48,466 bases of DNA from positions 1 through 48,466 of the forward strand of contig CAYRGS010000017.1 in NCBI GenBank assembly GCA_964423875.1. Direction: 5' to 3'. Each line of letters starts with the position of its first letter. Positions within the stretch are counted from its first letter, which is position 1. Shown here piece after piece: positions 33,210-41,907 of the stretch. A model generated the notes under the pieces. It saw only the letters and a program-made list of their open reading frames with translations. It made no database searches and was not told where the DNA came from. Both the position numbers and the translations under genes were made by a program. This stretch comes from CAYRGS01 sp964423875. Its GTDB lineage: Bacteria > UBA8248 > JACPRG01 > G963555815.

Positions 33210-35489
33210 TCACGCGGGACGCGCCTCAGACAGGGCCTTCAAGACGGTTTCAGGCCGGATCGGCAGGGCGGTCAGCCGCACGCCCACCGCGTCATAGACG
33301 GCGTTCGCTAGGGCGGCGCCGCAGGGGACAAGGGCGCACTCTGAGCACCCCTTGGCTCCGAAAGGACCGTTGGGATCGAGCGACTCGACAAAGATCGAGG
33401 TCATCTCCGGAAGCGAGCCCGCGTTCGGCACGGTGTAGTCGGCCAGGTTGCCCCCCGCGAACCCCCCGTCATCCAGAACGGCGTTCTCGAACATCGCGTA
33501 ACCCATTCCCTGCGCAAGCTCGCCCTGCACCTGACCCTCGACGGTCAGCGGATTGATCGCCCGGCCCAGGTCGTCGGCGGCCACGATGCGCTTCAAATGG
33601 ACCTGGCCGGTCTCGGTGTCCACCTCCACCTCGACAATCACGCACGCGAACGAGCAGGCGACCGTCGACCGGCCGTAGTGGTTCTCCTCGTCGGGCATCA
33701 CCGTCGGCGCGTCCCAGGTGGCCTGGCTGTAGACGATATCTCCGTCGGCGCGAAGCAGGTTCGCCGCGACGGCCTCGCCCACACCCATCCTCCTGTCCGG
33801 GGCGGCCGTGACGAAGATCGCCCCTTCCCCGAGGGACAGGTCTCCCGGCGAGACTTCCAGCTCCTCGGCGGCGATGTGGAGCAGCTTTTCCGCGCAGGAT
33901 TCGGCCGCCTTTTGCACGGCGTTGCCCGCCATCAGCGTCAGCCGGCTGCCGTAGCCCCCGAAGCAGAGCGGCGTGTTCTCGGTGTCGGCCGCGGAGACCC
34001 GGATGTCCTCGACCTCGAGGCCCAGCCCTTCGGCGGCGATCTGCGCGATGACCGTCTGGGCGCCCTGCCCCAGGTCCCCCTCGCCGCAAACGACCTGGGC
34101 CTTGCCGTCGTCGTCGACCTTGACCACCGCCGTCGAGCCGTCCCAGTTGGAAAGCTGCCGGCTGGAGGTCGAATGAACGGCGCACCCGAGACCGATTCCC
34201 GTCCGGACGGCTCCGTTCCCGGAGACCGCGCGCACCGCTTTCCATCCGACCGCCGCGGTCGCTTTCTCGATGCACTCCTCGATACCGCAGCTTCCCATCT
34301 CCCAGCCGTGGATGCTCGTGTCCCCTTGATGGACCACGTTCCGGAGGCGGAGCTCCGCGGGGTCCATCCCCAGCTTCTCGGCCAGAACATCCATATGGGA
34401 TTCCATGGCGAAGGACATCTGGGGATTGCCGAACCCCCGGAACGCGCCCGCCGGGATCAGGTTTGTGTAAACGAGAAAGGCGTCGGTCTTGAGGTTCTGT
34501 TGGCGGTACAGGTTGTCCATCCGGGTGGCCGTCACCTGGATCACCTCGTAGGAGAAACCGGAATAGGCGCCGTTGTTCCCGACGATTCGGCTCTCCTTGG
34601 CGGCGAGGATCCCGTCGTCCCGGACCCCCATTTTGAGGTGAACGGCCGCGGGCATCCGAGGCCTCGATCCCTGAAACTCGTCCAGCCGGTTGTTGAGGAG
34701 GCGGACCGGACGGCCGGTCTTTTGGGCGAGAACCGCGGCGATGTGGCCGATGGGGTCCTCGCCGAGCTTCCCGCCGAAGGCCCCGCCCACGTGCGTCTGG
34801 ATCACCCGGATCTTCGTCGAGGGCAGGTCCAGGGCCCCCGCGACGAGCCGTCGCGTGAAATAAATCGATTGGGTGGGGACATAGAGCGTGATGCGCCCCT
34901 GACCGTCGATGTCGGCCAGGGCTCCCAGGGGCTCCATGTAAGTCTGGAACTGGTGAGGCGTCGTGTAGGTCTCCTCGTGGATGACCGCCGATTCCCGGAA
35001 GCCTTGATCGACGTCCCCGTGGCGGATGCGGATTTCCCTGGCGATGTTCCCCGTCCCCTCGTGGACCTCCGGAGCGCCGGGGGCGAGGGCCCCCTCGGCG
35101 TCGAACACCGGCTTCAGAACCTCATACTCGACCTCGATCCGCTCAACGGCATCTTGGGCGGCGGCCTCGTGGCTCGCCGCCACCGCCGCGATCTCCTCCC
35201 CCAAATGCCGGACCTTCCCTACGGCCAGGATCTGCTGGTCGCTCTTGACTGGCCCCCAGGGCTTTTTCGGCGTGTCCTCCGAGGTGACGACGGCCGCCAC
35301 ACCGGGCACTTTCAAGGCCCGGTCCGTCCGCACGCTCAGGATTCGCGCATGGGGGTGGGGGCTTCGCAGGAGCTTGGCGTGGAGCATGCGTGGAAATTCC
35401 ATGTCCCCCACGTACCGGGCCGACCCGTGGACCTTCTCGGGCGCGTTGATCTGAGGGACCGGCTTGCCGACCACCCGCAGACTGTCCAT
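33210..35489 (-). CDS. Molybdenum hydroxylase large subunit (XdhA-like) with GCSE active-site variant
   Basis: A 759-residue molybdopterin-binding subunit. It starts VVGKPVPQINAPEKVHGSARYVGD and carries LRSPHPHARIL, HVGGAFGGKLGED and GAFRGFGNPQMSF. At the C terminus the usual GPFGAKGxGE reads GPFGAKGCSECALVPC: the catalytic glutamate is kept but the flanking glycine is serine, with cysteines on both sides. ATG 35489 has GGAGG six bases ahead and is preferred to 35507. As with the other three copies, no FeS or FAD subunit is adjacent. In this operon it stands between UbiD and the MBL-fold hydrolase and could hydroxylate the ring or aldehyde that later reaches the reductase. Confidence 0.92.
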   Translation of the reverse strand: MDSLRVVGKPVPQINAPEKVHGSARYVGDMEFPRMLHAKLLRSPHPHARILSVRTDRALKVPGVAAVVTSEDTPKKPWGPVKSDQQILAVGKVRHLGEEIAAVAASHEAAAQDAVERIEVEYEVLKPVFDAEGALAPGAPEVHEGTGNIAREIRIRHGDVDQGFRESAVIHEETYTTPHQFQTYMEPLGALADIDGQGRITLYVPTQSIYFTRRLVAGALDLPSTKIRVIQTHVGGAFGGKLGEDPIGHIAAVLAQKTGRPVRLLNNRLDEFQGSRPRMPAAVHLKMGVRDDGILAAKESRIVGNNGAYSGFSYEVIQVTATRMDNLYRQQNLKTDAFLVYTNLIPAGAFRGFGNPQMSFAMESHMDVLAEKLGMDPAELRLRNVVHQGDTSIHGWEMGSCGIEECIEKATAAVGWKAVRAVSGNGAVRTGIGLGCAVHSTSSRQLSNWDGSTAVVKVDDDGKAQVVCGEGDLGQGAQTVIAQIAAEGLGLEVEDIRVSAADTENTPLCFGGYGSRLTLMAGNAVQKAAESCAEKLLHIAAEELEVSPGDLSLGEGAIFVTAAPDRRMGVGEAVAANLLRADGDIVYSQATWDAPTVMPDEENHYGRSTVACSFACVIVEVEVDTETGQVHLKRIVAADDLGRAINPLTVEGQVQGELAQGMGYAMFENAVLDDGGFAGGNLADYTVPNAGSLPEMTSIFVESLDPNGPFGAKGCSECALVPCGAALANAVYDAVGVRLTALPIRPETVLKALSEARPA

Positions 35490-35602
35490 CAATTGCCTCC
35501 AGTTCACATGCGTTCGACAACCTGCTCGACCTGAAAGGGTTTCTCCAGGCGGGCGATTTCAGGCCGCGTCGATGAAACGCCGTCTGCGCGGACCCGCGAG
35601 TC

Positions 35603-36985
35603 TCAAGGGCCAGCCGTGATTCCCCGCTGGCGCGCCAGGGTCAACAGGTCGGGGACGTACTCGACGCCGGGGACCTCCGGCACATCCGGGAATTCCTGCC
35701 CGAAGGGGCGCGTGGCATCGATCCCCATCATGGCCGAGAGGTTCGGCTCGGGCGCCGAGGGGTCGAGGGGGCCACCTCCGGCGGCAGGCACGATGATCAC
35801 GTCCCGGTCCGCCTGCATCCGCGTGCTGACCGCCCAGAGAACCTTCACGTCATCGAAGATGTCGATGTCCTCGTCCACCACAACCACCAGCTTCGGCCGC
35901 TTGGCGCTCCCCAGGGCGGCGAGGATGACGTTTCGGGGCTGTCCCTTGTAACGCGGCGCCATCGAGATGTAGCAGTGGTACTCGCTGCATCCCGACGCCG
36001 GAAAGTGAACCGCCTTGACCTCGGGGAACTTGGCGCTGAGGTCCCGTAAAACGGTGACCTCGTTGGGGATCTGCTTCAGGAAGTGGTTCTCCGTCATCGG
36101 GACGCCCGTCAATCCCGCGTGGAAGATCGGTGAGCGCCGGTGCGTGACGGCGCTCACCTCAACCACGGGCCGCTGACCCCCGGGACCATAGTACCCGGAG
36201 AACTCGCCGAAGGGACCTTCGGCCTCCCGGTGGTTCGGCGGCATCCGTCCCTCGATCACGATCTCGCTCATCGCCGGAACTTCGAGGTCCACGGTCCGGC
36301 ATTTCACCACTGGGACCGCCTCCCCCCGGAGACCTCCGGCGACGCTCAGTTCGTCCGTTCCGTACGGGGCCTTGACCTGCGTCCCCAGCATGACGGCCGG
36401 GTCCACCCCGAGGGCCACGGCGATTTCCAGGGCCTCTCCCTTCTTCTCCGCCTTGGCGTAGTGGATGTAACAGTGTTGCTGGACGTTGGCGAAAATCCCG
36501 AGCCGGTTCCGGCCCTGAAGCTGCATGCGGTAGATGCCCGCGTTCTTCTCCCCGGTTTCCGGGTCCTTGGAGATCTCGATCCCGTGGGTGATGAAGGCCC
36601 CCCCGTCCTGGGGACTGTAGGTGGGGATGGGGAGTCGGGTCAGGTCGACCTCATCCCCCTCGTAAACCACCTCCTGGCAGGGACCCTCGTCGACGAGGAC
36701 GGGGGCGATGGGATGGTCGGCCGCTTGGCGGAATCGCTCGACGGCCTCCTCGGACTTGAACCCCAGGGCCCGCAACGCCCTGCGGCGCGCGGCGAAAATC
36801 CCCCCGACGACGGGGATGTCGTGCCCCTTGACCTGCTCGAAGAGGACCGCCGGCCCCTGCTGGTCCGAGGTCTTCCGGATGTACGCCGAGATTTCGAAGC
36901 GAGCGTCCACCGGCTCGGAGATCCGGATCAGGTCCCCTTCCTCTTCCAGACGCGCCAGAAAATCCCTTGGGTCATCGAATGGCAT
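35603..36985 (-). CDS. ubiD: UbiD-family decarboxylase
   Basis: A 460-residue prenylated-FMN-dependent (de)carboxylase. The catalytic triad is identifiable: Arg153 in GIYRMQLQGRNR, Glu256 and Glu261 in EGPFGEFSGYYG, with the same spacing as R173, E277 and E282 of fungal Fdc1. Other marks are GIFANVQQHCYIHY and LVVVVDEDIDIFDD. Family members reversibly decarboxylate aromatic, heteroaromatic or unsaturated acids. The cofactor maker UbiX is not in the window. It lies 54 bp after the cyclase stop. Start ATG 36985 gives the family's usual N terminus (DPRDFLARLEEEGDL). Confidence 0.93.
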   Translation of the reverse strand: MPFDDPRDFLARLEEEGDLIRISEPVDARFEISAYIRKTSDQQGPAVLFEQVKGHDIPVVGGIFAARRRALRALGFKSEEAVERFRQAADHPIAPVLVDEGPCQEVVYEGDEVDLTRLPIPTYSPQDGGAFITHGIEISKDPETGEKNAGIYRMQLQGRNRLGIFANVQQHCYIHYAKAEKKGEALEIAVALGVDPAVMLGTQVKAPYGTDELSVAGGLRGEAVPVVKCRTVDLEVPAMSEIVIEGRMPPNHREAEGPFGEFSGYYGPGGQRPVVEVSAVTHRRSPIFHAGLTGVPMTENHFLKQIPNEVTVLRDLSAKFPEVKAVHFPASGCSEYHCYISMAPRYKGQPRNVILAALGSAKRPKLVVVVDEDIDIFDDVKVLWAVSTRMQADRDVIIVPAAGGGPLDPSAPEPNLSAMMGIDATRPFGQEFPDVPEVPGVEYVPDLLTLARQRGITAGP

Positions 36986-37039
36986 GGGCGGATCCTCCAG
37001 ACCTCAGGCCCCCGTCGGCTCCCGCATCCGTTCGCCGGC

Positions 37040-37732
37040 TCACTCCTCTACGATGGCGTATACTCGCGCGGGTGCCCCCTCCACCCCTTTGAACAAAACC
37101 GGAGCCGCCGAGAGCCAAACCTTCTTGCCCGCAACCCGGTCCAGACCCGTAATGTACTCAATATTGTAGAGTGAGTTCCCCAGGATGATGCGGTGGATGG
37201 GTCCCAGGGCGTTGGGGTCCTGCTGTTCCTGGGGGATGTCCTGCATGAAGTCGAACCCCACGGCGGAAAATCCCTGATCGACGATCCACTGGGCCGCCTT
37301 TTCGGTCACGTAGGGCGAAAACTTCCAGTAATCCAGGCTCCCCCAGTGCCTCTCATGATGTCCCGTGCAGATGAGGACCATGTCCCCCTCCTTGTGCTCC
37401 ATCCCCTCCCGGCGAAGCTTCTCCACCGCCTCCTCCAGGTCCGCCTTCTCGATCGGCACGACCCCCTGCTTGTGGAGCAGGTCGAGGGCGAGGGCGTCGC
37501 CGACGAGCCGGTCCAAGGGGATTTGATCAATCGTGTCTCCGTCCCGGATGAAGTGGAGGGGGGCGTCGACATGCGTGCCGACATGCAGGTACATCTCCAC
37601 AACGGTTCCGTGCGCCGGTCCGGAGTCATGCGTCTTCACCACGTCCAGGACGAAAGCCTTATCCCTTTCCGTGAGGAACGGCATCAGGATGCCTTCTTCC
37701 ACGATGAGGCTCAAATCGATGATCTTCCGCAC
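37040..37732 (-). CDS. Cyclase-family hydrolase (kynurenine-formamidase-like)
   Basis: A 230-residue protein of the metal-dependent cyclase family that includes bacterial kynurenine formamidase. It starts RKIIDLSLIVEEGILMPF and has the metal-binding motif HVGTHVDAPLHF, then ICTGHHERHW and VGFDFMQDIP. Members hydrolyse N-formyl or cyclic amide/lactone bonds. The open frame runs back to 37930, but that part has no family resemblance; GTG 37732 gives the usual length and leads directly into the first strand. The upstream ribosome site (AGGGG) is weak. First gene of the operon cyclase-ubiD-hydroxylase-MBL-grdB-grdE. Confidence 0.87.
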   Translation of the reverse strand: MRKIIDLSLIVEEGILMPFLTERDKAFVLDVVKTHDSGPAHGTVVEMYLHVGTHVDAPLHFIRDGDTIDQIPLDRLVGDALALDLLHKQGVVPIEKADLEEAVEKLRREGMEHKEGDMVLICTGHHERHWGSLDYWKFSPYVTEKAAQWIVDQGFSAVGFDFMQDIPQEQQDPNALGPIHRIILGNSLYNIEYITGLDRVAGKKVWLSAAPVLFKGVEGAPARVYAIVEE

Positions 37733-37823
37733 GAGACAAACCCCTAGAACTTGTGAACTCGATGGAAAGGGTCCGGCGCCCGAGACCTCTGCGCGTCGAC
37801 CGCCGCCGAATGGCTTGATCCTC

Positions 37824-37852
37824 CTTATACATCGGATAACCGGAAGCAACAA
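37824..37852 (-). promoter_or_regulatory. Promoter candidate for the cyclase-ubiD-grdB operon
   Basis: Minus strand TTGTTG (37852-37847), 17-base spacer, TATAAG (37829-37824). It would give a leader of roughly 85 bases before GTG 37732. The -35 box is only a partial match. Confidence 0.4.
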
Positions 37853-37879
37853 ATCATATTCGGACGATTCCGGAGTTGA

Positions 37880-37937
37880 CCCGGTCTCGTGGACACCCGA
37901 CACCGTAAGAGACAAAAGAGGCGTCCACAAAACCGGG
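37880..37937. repeat. Inverted repeat related to the one at 12088-12135
   Basis: Arms CCCGGTCTCGTGGACACC (37880-37897) and GGCGTCCACAAAACCGGG (37920-37937) match at 15 of 18 positions after inversion, with a 22-base loop. The GTGGACRCC core is shared with the palindrome at 12088. It lies between the two divergent promoters of 37733-38179. Confidence 0.5.
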
Positions 37938-38007
37938 GACGGTCCTGATTCCGGCTGACGATTTTCAAATCAGGCTGCACCTCCCCTCCCCCCCCCGCGT
38001 GCAGTCC

Positions 38008-38037
38008 TTGACACCTTTTTCCCCGGTTTGCTAGCGT
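38008..38037 (+). promoter_or_regulatory. Promoter candidate for the nitrilase-hydantoinase operon
   Basis: TTGACA (38008-38013), 18-base spacer, TAGCGT (38032-38037). The -35 box is a perfect consensus; the -10 box is poor at its last positions. It would start transcription around 38044, about 135 bases before GTG 38180. Confidence 0.45.
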
Positions 38038-38179
38038 GATGTATCGGATCTTCGGGTCCTTACCATTCAATCATCGGCCGAATTGAAGCGTGGGGGACTT
38101 GCGCCATCCCTTGCCGGACCGGTTGAGAAACACCGGGCGGCTTTACGGACCATCGCCCGGAACGAACGGGGGGCATCGA

Positions 38180-39100
38180 GTGAGTCACAAGCGAACCCTT
38201 CAAGTCGCGCTCATCCAAAGAGGCCCCGCCGAAATGGACCTCGACGCCAATCTCGCCGAGAACCTCCGGCTGATCGACGAGGCCACCGCCGGCTCTCCCG
38301 ACTTCATCTGCCTCAACGAGCTGTCCACGACCCCGTACTTTCCCCGAAACCCCGCCGTGGACCATGTCCCGTGGGCCCTGTCGCTGGAATCCAAGGCCAT
38401 CGGGGAGGTCGCCGAACGGGCGCACCGACACAATTGCCACATCGTCTACCCCTTTTACGAAATCATCCCCGAAACGGGAGAGCGGCTGAACAGCGTGGTC
38501 CTGTTCGGACCCGGCGGCGGACCGGTGGAAGGCGTCCTTCCGAGAGGCCGGCCGGCCCTCCGGTTCGCCAAGACCCACCTCGCGTCAACCCCGAAGACCG
38601 GCGTGGACGAGCACCGATTCTTTTCGGCGGGGGAAGGGTTCCCGGTCTTCGACACCCCCAAGGCGCGTGTGGGACTCCTCGTCTGTTACGACCGGAGATT
38701 CCCCGAGGGCTGGCGGATGCTCGCCCTTCAGGGGGCCGAGGTCGTCTTCATGGTCGCCGACGTTCCGGCCTGGGCCCCCTCGCCTTCGGCGACCGCAGAG
38801 GAAATGTTCCATATCGAGCTCCGGACGCGGGCGCTGGAGAACCTGTTCTTCGTCGCAGCGTGCAACAAGGCGGGGGTCGAGCGGCTGGGGGACGTAGAAA
38901 CCCGGTTCTTCGGACGGAGCTGCGTGGTCAATCCGTTGGGCGGACTGTCGGCCGAGGCGCCCCCGGACGAACCCATGATTCTGAGAGCCGCCCTCGACCT
39001 CTCGCAAATCGTCGAGGGCCGGAGCACGCTTCCTTATTTCGAGGAGCGGCGGCCCGAGCTCTACGGCCTGATTGCCGAGAAGACACCCGAGCCGGCCTGA
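38180..39100 (+). CDS. Nitrilase-superfamily carbon-nitrogen hydrolase
   Basis: A 306-residue amidase of the nitrilase superfamily. The Glu-Lys-Cys triad is intact: Glu47 in CLNELSTTPYF, Lys131 in RFAKTHLAS, Cys169 in LLVCYDRRFPE. It resembles the N-carbamoyl-D-amino acid/beta-ureidopropionase group, which hydrolyses the product of hydantoinases, and a hydantoinase gene follows two genes later, so cleavage of an N-carbamoyl product is a reasonable inference. GTG 38180 is chosen because it gives the standard N terminus (KRTLQVALIQ) and follows a G-rich site; a longer start at 38090 adds a non-homologous tail. Confidence 0.9.
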   Translation: MSHKRTLQVALIQRGPAEMDLDANLAENLRLIDEATAGSPDFICLNELSTTPYFPRNPAVDHVPWALSLESKAIGEVAERAHRHNCHIVYPFYEIIPETGERLNSVVLFGPGGGPVEGVLPRGRPALRFAKTHLASTPKTGVDEHRFFSAGEGFPVFDTPKARVGLLVCYDRRFPEGWRMLALQGAEVVFMVADVPAWAPSPSATAEEMFHIELRTRALENLFFVAACNKAGVERLGDVETRFFGRSCVVNPLGGLSAEAPPDEPMILRAALDLSQIVEGRSTLPYFEERRPELYGLIAEKTPEPA

Positions 39101-39138
39101 GGCCGCCGTACGCCCCCGGCTCAACGGAGGATCCTCCC

Positions 39139-40119
39139 GTGACCAACCGCCCAACGCCCCATTTCGGACTCCTGCTGCCCAACGACGGCTACCCGGTCGT
39201 GGACTTCGACCATCTGCGCACCCTGGCCCGTGAAGCTGAAACGCTTGACTTCGACTCCGCCTGGGTGGCGGACCACTTTCTCGCCCCCCCCGGCCTCAGC
39301 GCCGCCTTCGGGACGAAGGGAATCTTCGAGGCCACCCTGGTCCTGGCGGCCCTCAGCTCCATCACCGAGCGGATCGCCCTCGGGACGTCGGTCCTACTCT
39401 TTCCCATGCGCCACCCCATCCACTTGGCGAACCTCATCTCGACGCTCGATCACGCCACGAAGGGGCGGCTCATTCTGGGGTTCGGGGTCGGCGGGTACCG
39501 GCCTGAGTTCGACGCCTGCGGCGTTCCCTACGCCAAGCGCGGGGGCATGACCAACGAAGCACTCGAGATTCTAAGCGCCCTCTTCACGCAGGAAAACGCC
39601 AGCTACGAGGGCAAACACTACCAGTTTGAAAACGTGTCGTTCGAACCGAAGCCCTACACGCCGGGGGGGCCGCCCATCGTATCGGGCGGAGACGTGGGGA
39701 AGACGCTGGAACGGGTCGCGAAGCACGCCCGGGGTTGGATGCCCTGGGGCGGCCGGATCGATCAGATGACCGAGGGCATGGCCGCCGTCAAGGCCCGCGC
39801 GGCCGAGTTGGGGCGAGACCCGGAGGAGATGCTCTGGGGCGTCGGCTTTTACGGATGCTGTACACGGGACAAAGACGTGATCCAGCGCGAGCTCGACAAA
39901 GTCGCGCCGTATTTCACCCTCCACCACGACGAGGACCTCAGCCCGGAAGAGCTCGCAGACAAAACCCTCATCGGCACGCCCGAGGACATCGTCCGGCGCC
40001 TGGAGCGCTTCCTCGACATCGGCGTCAACCACTTCATCGTCAAACACCTTCCGTTCAATGGGGAAGACGAGAGCGTGCGGCTGTTCGGCCGGGAAGTGAT
40101 CCCGGCGCTTCGGGCTTGA
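39139..40119 (+). CDS. Luciferase-like (LLM class) flavin/F420-dependent oxidoreductase
   Basis: A 326-residue TIM-barrel monooxygenase-like protein. It starts PHFGLLLPNDGYPVVDF and contains DSAWVADHFLAPPG, IALGTSVLLFPMRHP, GRLILGFGVGGYRPEFDACG, IVSGGDVGKTLERVAKHARGW and LIGTPEDIVRRLERFLDIGV. Such enzymes use FMNH2 or F420 to oxidise or reduce small substrates; cofactor choice cannot be told here. GTG 39139, eight bases after GGAGG, is the start; the frame is open much further upstream but reads through the nitrilase gene in another frame. It is 38 bp after the nitrilase stop. Confidence 0.9.
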   Translation: MTNRPTPHFGLLLPNDGYPVVDFDHLRTLAREAETLDFDSAWVADHFLAPPGLSAAFGTKGIFEATLVLAALSSITERIALGTSVLLFPMRHPIHLANLISTLDHATKGRLILGFGVGGYRPEFDACGVPYAKRGGMTNEALEILSALFTQENASYEGKHYQFENVSFEPKPYTPGGPPIVSGGDVGKTLERVAKHARGWMPWGGRIDQMTEGMAAVKARAAELGRDPEEMLWGVGFYGCCTRDKDVIQRELDKVAPYFTLHHDEDLSPEELADKTLIGTPEDIVRRLERFLDIGVNHFIVKHLPFNGEDESVRLFGREVIPALRA

Positions 40120-40163
40120 GCTGAACTTTCAACAAGCCATTTTTTTGCCGTAGGAGGCGGACC

Positions 40164-41519
40164 ATGAGCTACGACCTCGTCATCCGGGGCGGAACCCTGG
40201 TTCATCCTTGGGGAAGAGTCGAAGCGGACCTCGGCGTCCGGGGCGAGACGATCGCGGCCATCGCAACGCCCGGCGAAACACTCGCCGGAAAAAGGGAGAT
40301 CGACGCCCGGGGCCAGTACGTCCTGCCGGGCCGGATCGACCCCCACGTCCACATGCACTGGCCCGACTGGCCCATGGAGGAGGCCATCCCCATTTCCAGC
40401 CGAGCCGCCCTCGCGGGCGGCACGACGACACTCATCCATTTCATCCTCTCCACCGGGAGCCTCCTCGAACACTTCGCCGAGATGAAAACCCTGTTCGACG
40501 CCAACGCGCATTCCGACGGGACTTTCCACGGCGGCATCGTAAGCGAAGAGCACATCAGGGAAATCCCCGAGCTGGCCCGACAAGGGGTCACCTCGTTCAA
40601 GTTCTGGATGTCCTACCGGGGCGAGGAGGCAAAGCCGCCCCTTCAGGGCATCGATGACGGCATCCTATTCCGGGGCTTCCGCGAGGTGGGCTGGCTCGGC
40701 CCGGGGGCCGTCGCCCTGGTCCACGCCGAGAACATCGAGGTCTTCTTCGGCCTGCGGGACGAGCTCAAGGCGAGCGGCCGGAGCGACATCGCCTGGACGG
40801 AGACCCGCCCCCCCTTCTGCGAAGAGGAGGCCATGAACCGGGCCATCGTCCTGGCCGACGCCGCCGGGTGTCCCCTCTACATCGTCCACATCACCATCCG
40901 GGAGGGCGTGCGGATCGTCCGGGAGGCCCGGGCCCGCGGGAAACGCGTCATCGGGGAAACCTGTCCCCAGTACCTGACGCTGACGAAGGATTTCGACCCC
41001 GTGATCGGGAAGATCAACCCGCCGCTGCGGGAGTCGGCGGACTCCGACGCCCTTTGGGACGGGCTTTCGGGGGGCGTCCTCTCCACCGTCGGTTCCGACC
41101 ACGCGCCGACTTCCCTCCGCCACAAGGAAGACCTGTGGTCCGCCATCGTGGGGATGCCGGGAATCGAAACTTCGCTCCCGGCCCTCCTGAGCGAAGGGGT
41201 GAACAAGGGCCGCCTGTCCCTGGAGCGGGTCGTCGACGTGACCGCCCATCAGCCCGCCCGCGTCTTCGGCCTCTATCCGAAGAAGGGGACCCTTCAGGCC
41301 GGCTCGGACGCGGACCTCGTCGTCGTGGACCTGGAAGAGGCCCGGGTCGTGGACGCGAACAAGAACCTCCACCAGGGATCGGATTTCAGCCCCTTCGACG
41401 GCCGGACCCTCACGGGCTGGCCCGTCCTGACCGTCCTGCGGGGACAGGTCGTCATGGAAGGGGGCGAGGTCACCGCCGCGCCGGGAACGGGACGGTTCGT
41501 CCCGCGCGTCCTGGGATAA
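40164..41519 (+). CDS. Dihydropyrimidinase/hydantoinase-like cyclic amidase
   Basis: A 451-residue amidohydrolase of the dihydroorotase/hydantoinase/allantoinase group. Metal ligands are His61 and His63 (DPHVHMH), the carbamylated Lys146 (SFKFWMSYRG), histidines in HAENIEV and IVHITI, and aspartate in VGSDHAPT. It would open a cyclic ureide or imide ring, forming an N-carbamoyl product that the nitrilase-type enzyme two genes upstream could process. The start ATG 40164 is preceded by GTAGGAGGCGG. A 36% to 40% similar-looking paralogue is encoded at 45805-47247, by eye only. Confidence 0.92.
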   Translation: MSYDLVIRGGTLVHPWGRVEADLGVRGETIAAIATPGETLAGKREIDARGQYVLPGRIDPHVHMHWPDWPMEEAIPISSRAALAGGTTTLIHFILSTGSLLEHFAEMKTLFDANAHSDGTFHGGIVSEEHIREIPELARQGVTSFKFWMSYRGEEAKPPLQGIDDGILFRGFREVGWLGPGAVALVHAENIEVFFGLRDELKASGRSDIAWTETRPPFCEEEAMNRAIVLADAAGCPLYIVHITIREGVRIVREARARGKRVIGETCPQYLTLTKDFDPVIGKINPPLRESADSDALWDGLSGGVLSTVGSDHAPTSLRHKEDLWSAIVGMPGIETSLPALLSEGVNKGRLSLERVVDVTAHQPARVFGLYPKKGTLQAGSDADLVVVDLEEARVVDANKNLHQGSDFSPFDGRTLTGWPVLTVLRGQVVMEGGEVTAAPGTGRFVPRVLG

Positions 41520-41526
41520 CGGCGCA

Positions 41527-41907
41527 ATGGAATCCGTCCGGATCATCTCCCCGCAAGAGGTTCCCGCCCATCTGGACGCCGGGGGCCGCCGGACGCGCGT
41601 CCTCCTCGACCCGGAAACCGGTCATCCGGGCCTCGAGCTTTACCACGTAGAGCTGGCGCCGAGCGCCTCCTCGGAGGTCCATACGCGGGACCACGCCGAG
41701 GCCCTCATCGTTCTCGACGGCGTCGCGGGCGTGAAGACGGGAGAGACCCTCCACCGGGCGGAAGCGGGGGAAGTCATTCTGATCCCGGCCGGCGTCGAGC
41801 ACCAACACGTCAACGCGGGCGATGAGACCGCCAGGTTCCTCGGCATCTTCGCCCCCCCGACCGGCAACGCCGCCGACGTGCGGTCGAGACCGCTGGCCGA
41901 AGATTGA
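41527..41907 (+). CDS. Small cupin-domain protein
   Basis: A 126-residue single-domain cupin. Motif 1 is HTRDHAEALIVLDGVAGVKTG and motif 2 is GEVILIPAGVEHQHVNAGDE, with the expected metal-binding histidines and glutamate. It starts seven bases after the hydantoinase stop and is the last gene of the operon begun at 38180. Small cupins in such places are isomerases, lyases or ligand sensors; function is not predictable. Confidence 0.86.
   Translation: MESVRIISPQEVPAHLDAGGRRTRVLLDPETGHPGLELYHVELAPSASSEVHTRDHAEALIVLDGVAGVKTGETLHRAEAGEVILIPAGVEHQHVNAGDETARFLGIFAPPTGNAADVRSRPLAED

Noticed and set aside
37733..37930. N-terminal extension of the cyclase to ATG 37930
   Set aside because: The extra 66 residues have no family resemblance, cross the palindrome at 37880 and include the promoter candidate; GTG 37732 gives the normal length.
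38083..40119. A 678-codon open frame covering nitrilase and luciferase-like genes
   Set aside because: Only the last 326 codons show a protein family. The first half is the nitrilase gene in the wrong frame, with low-complexity arginine/proline text.
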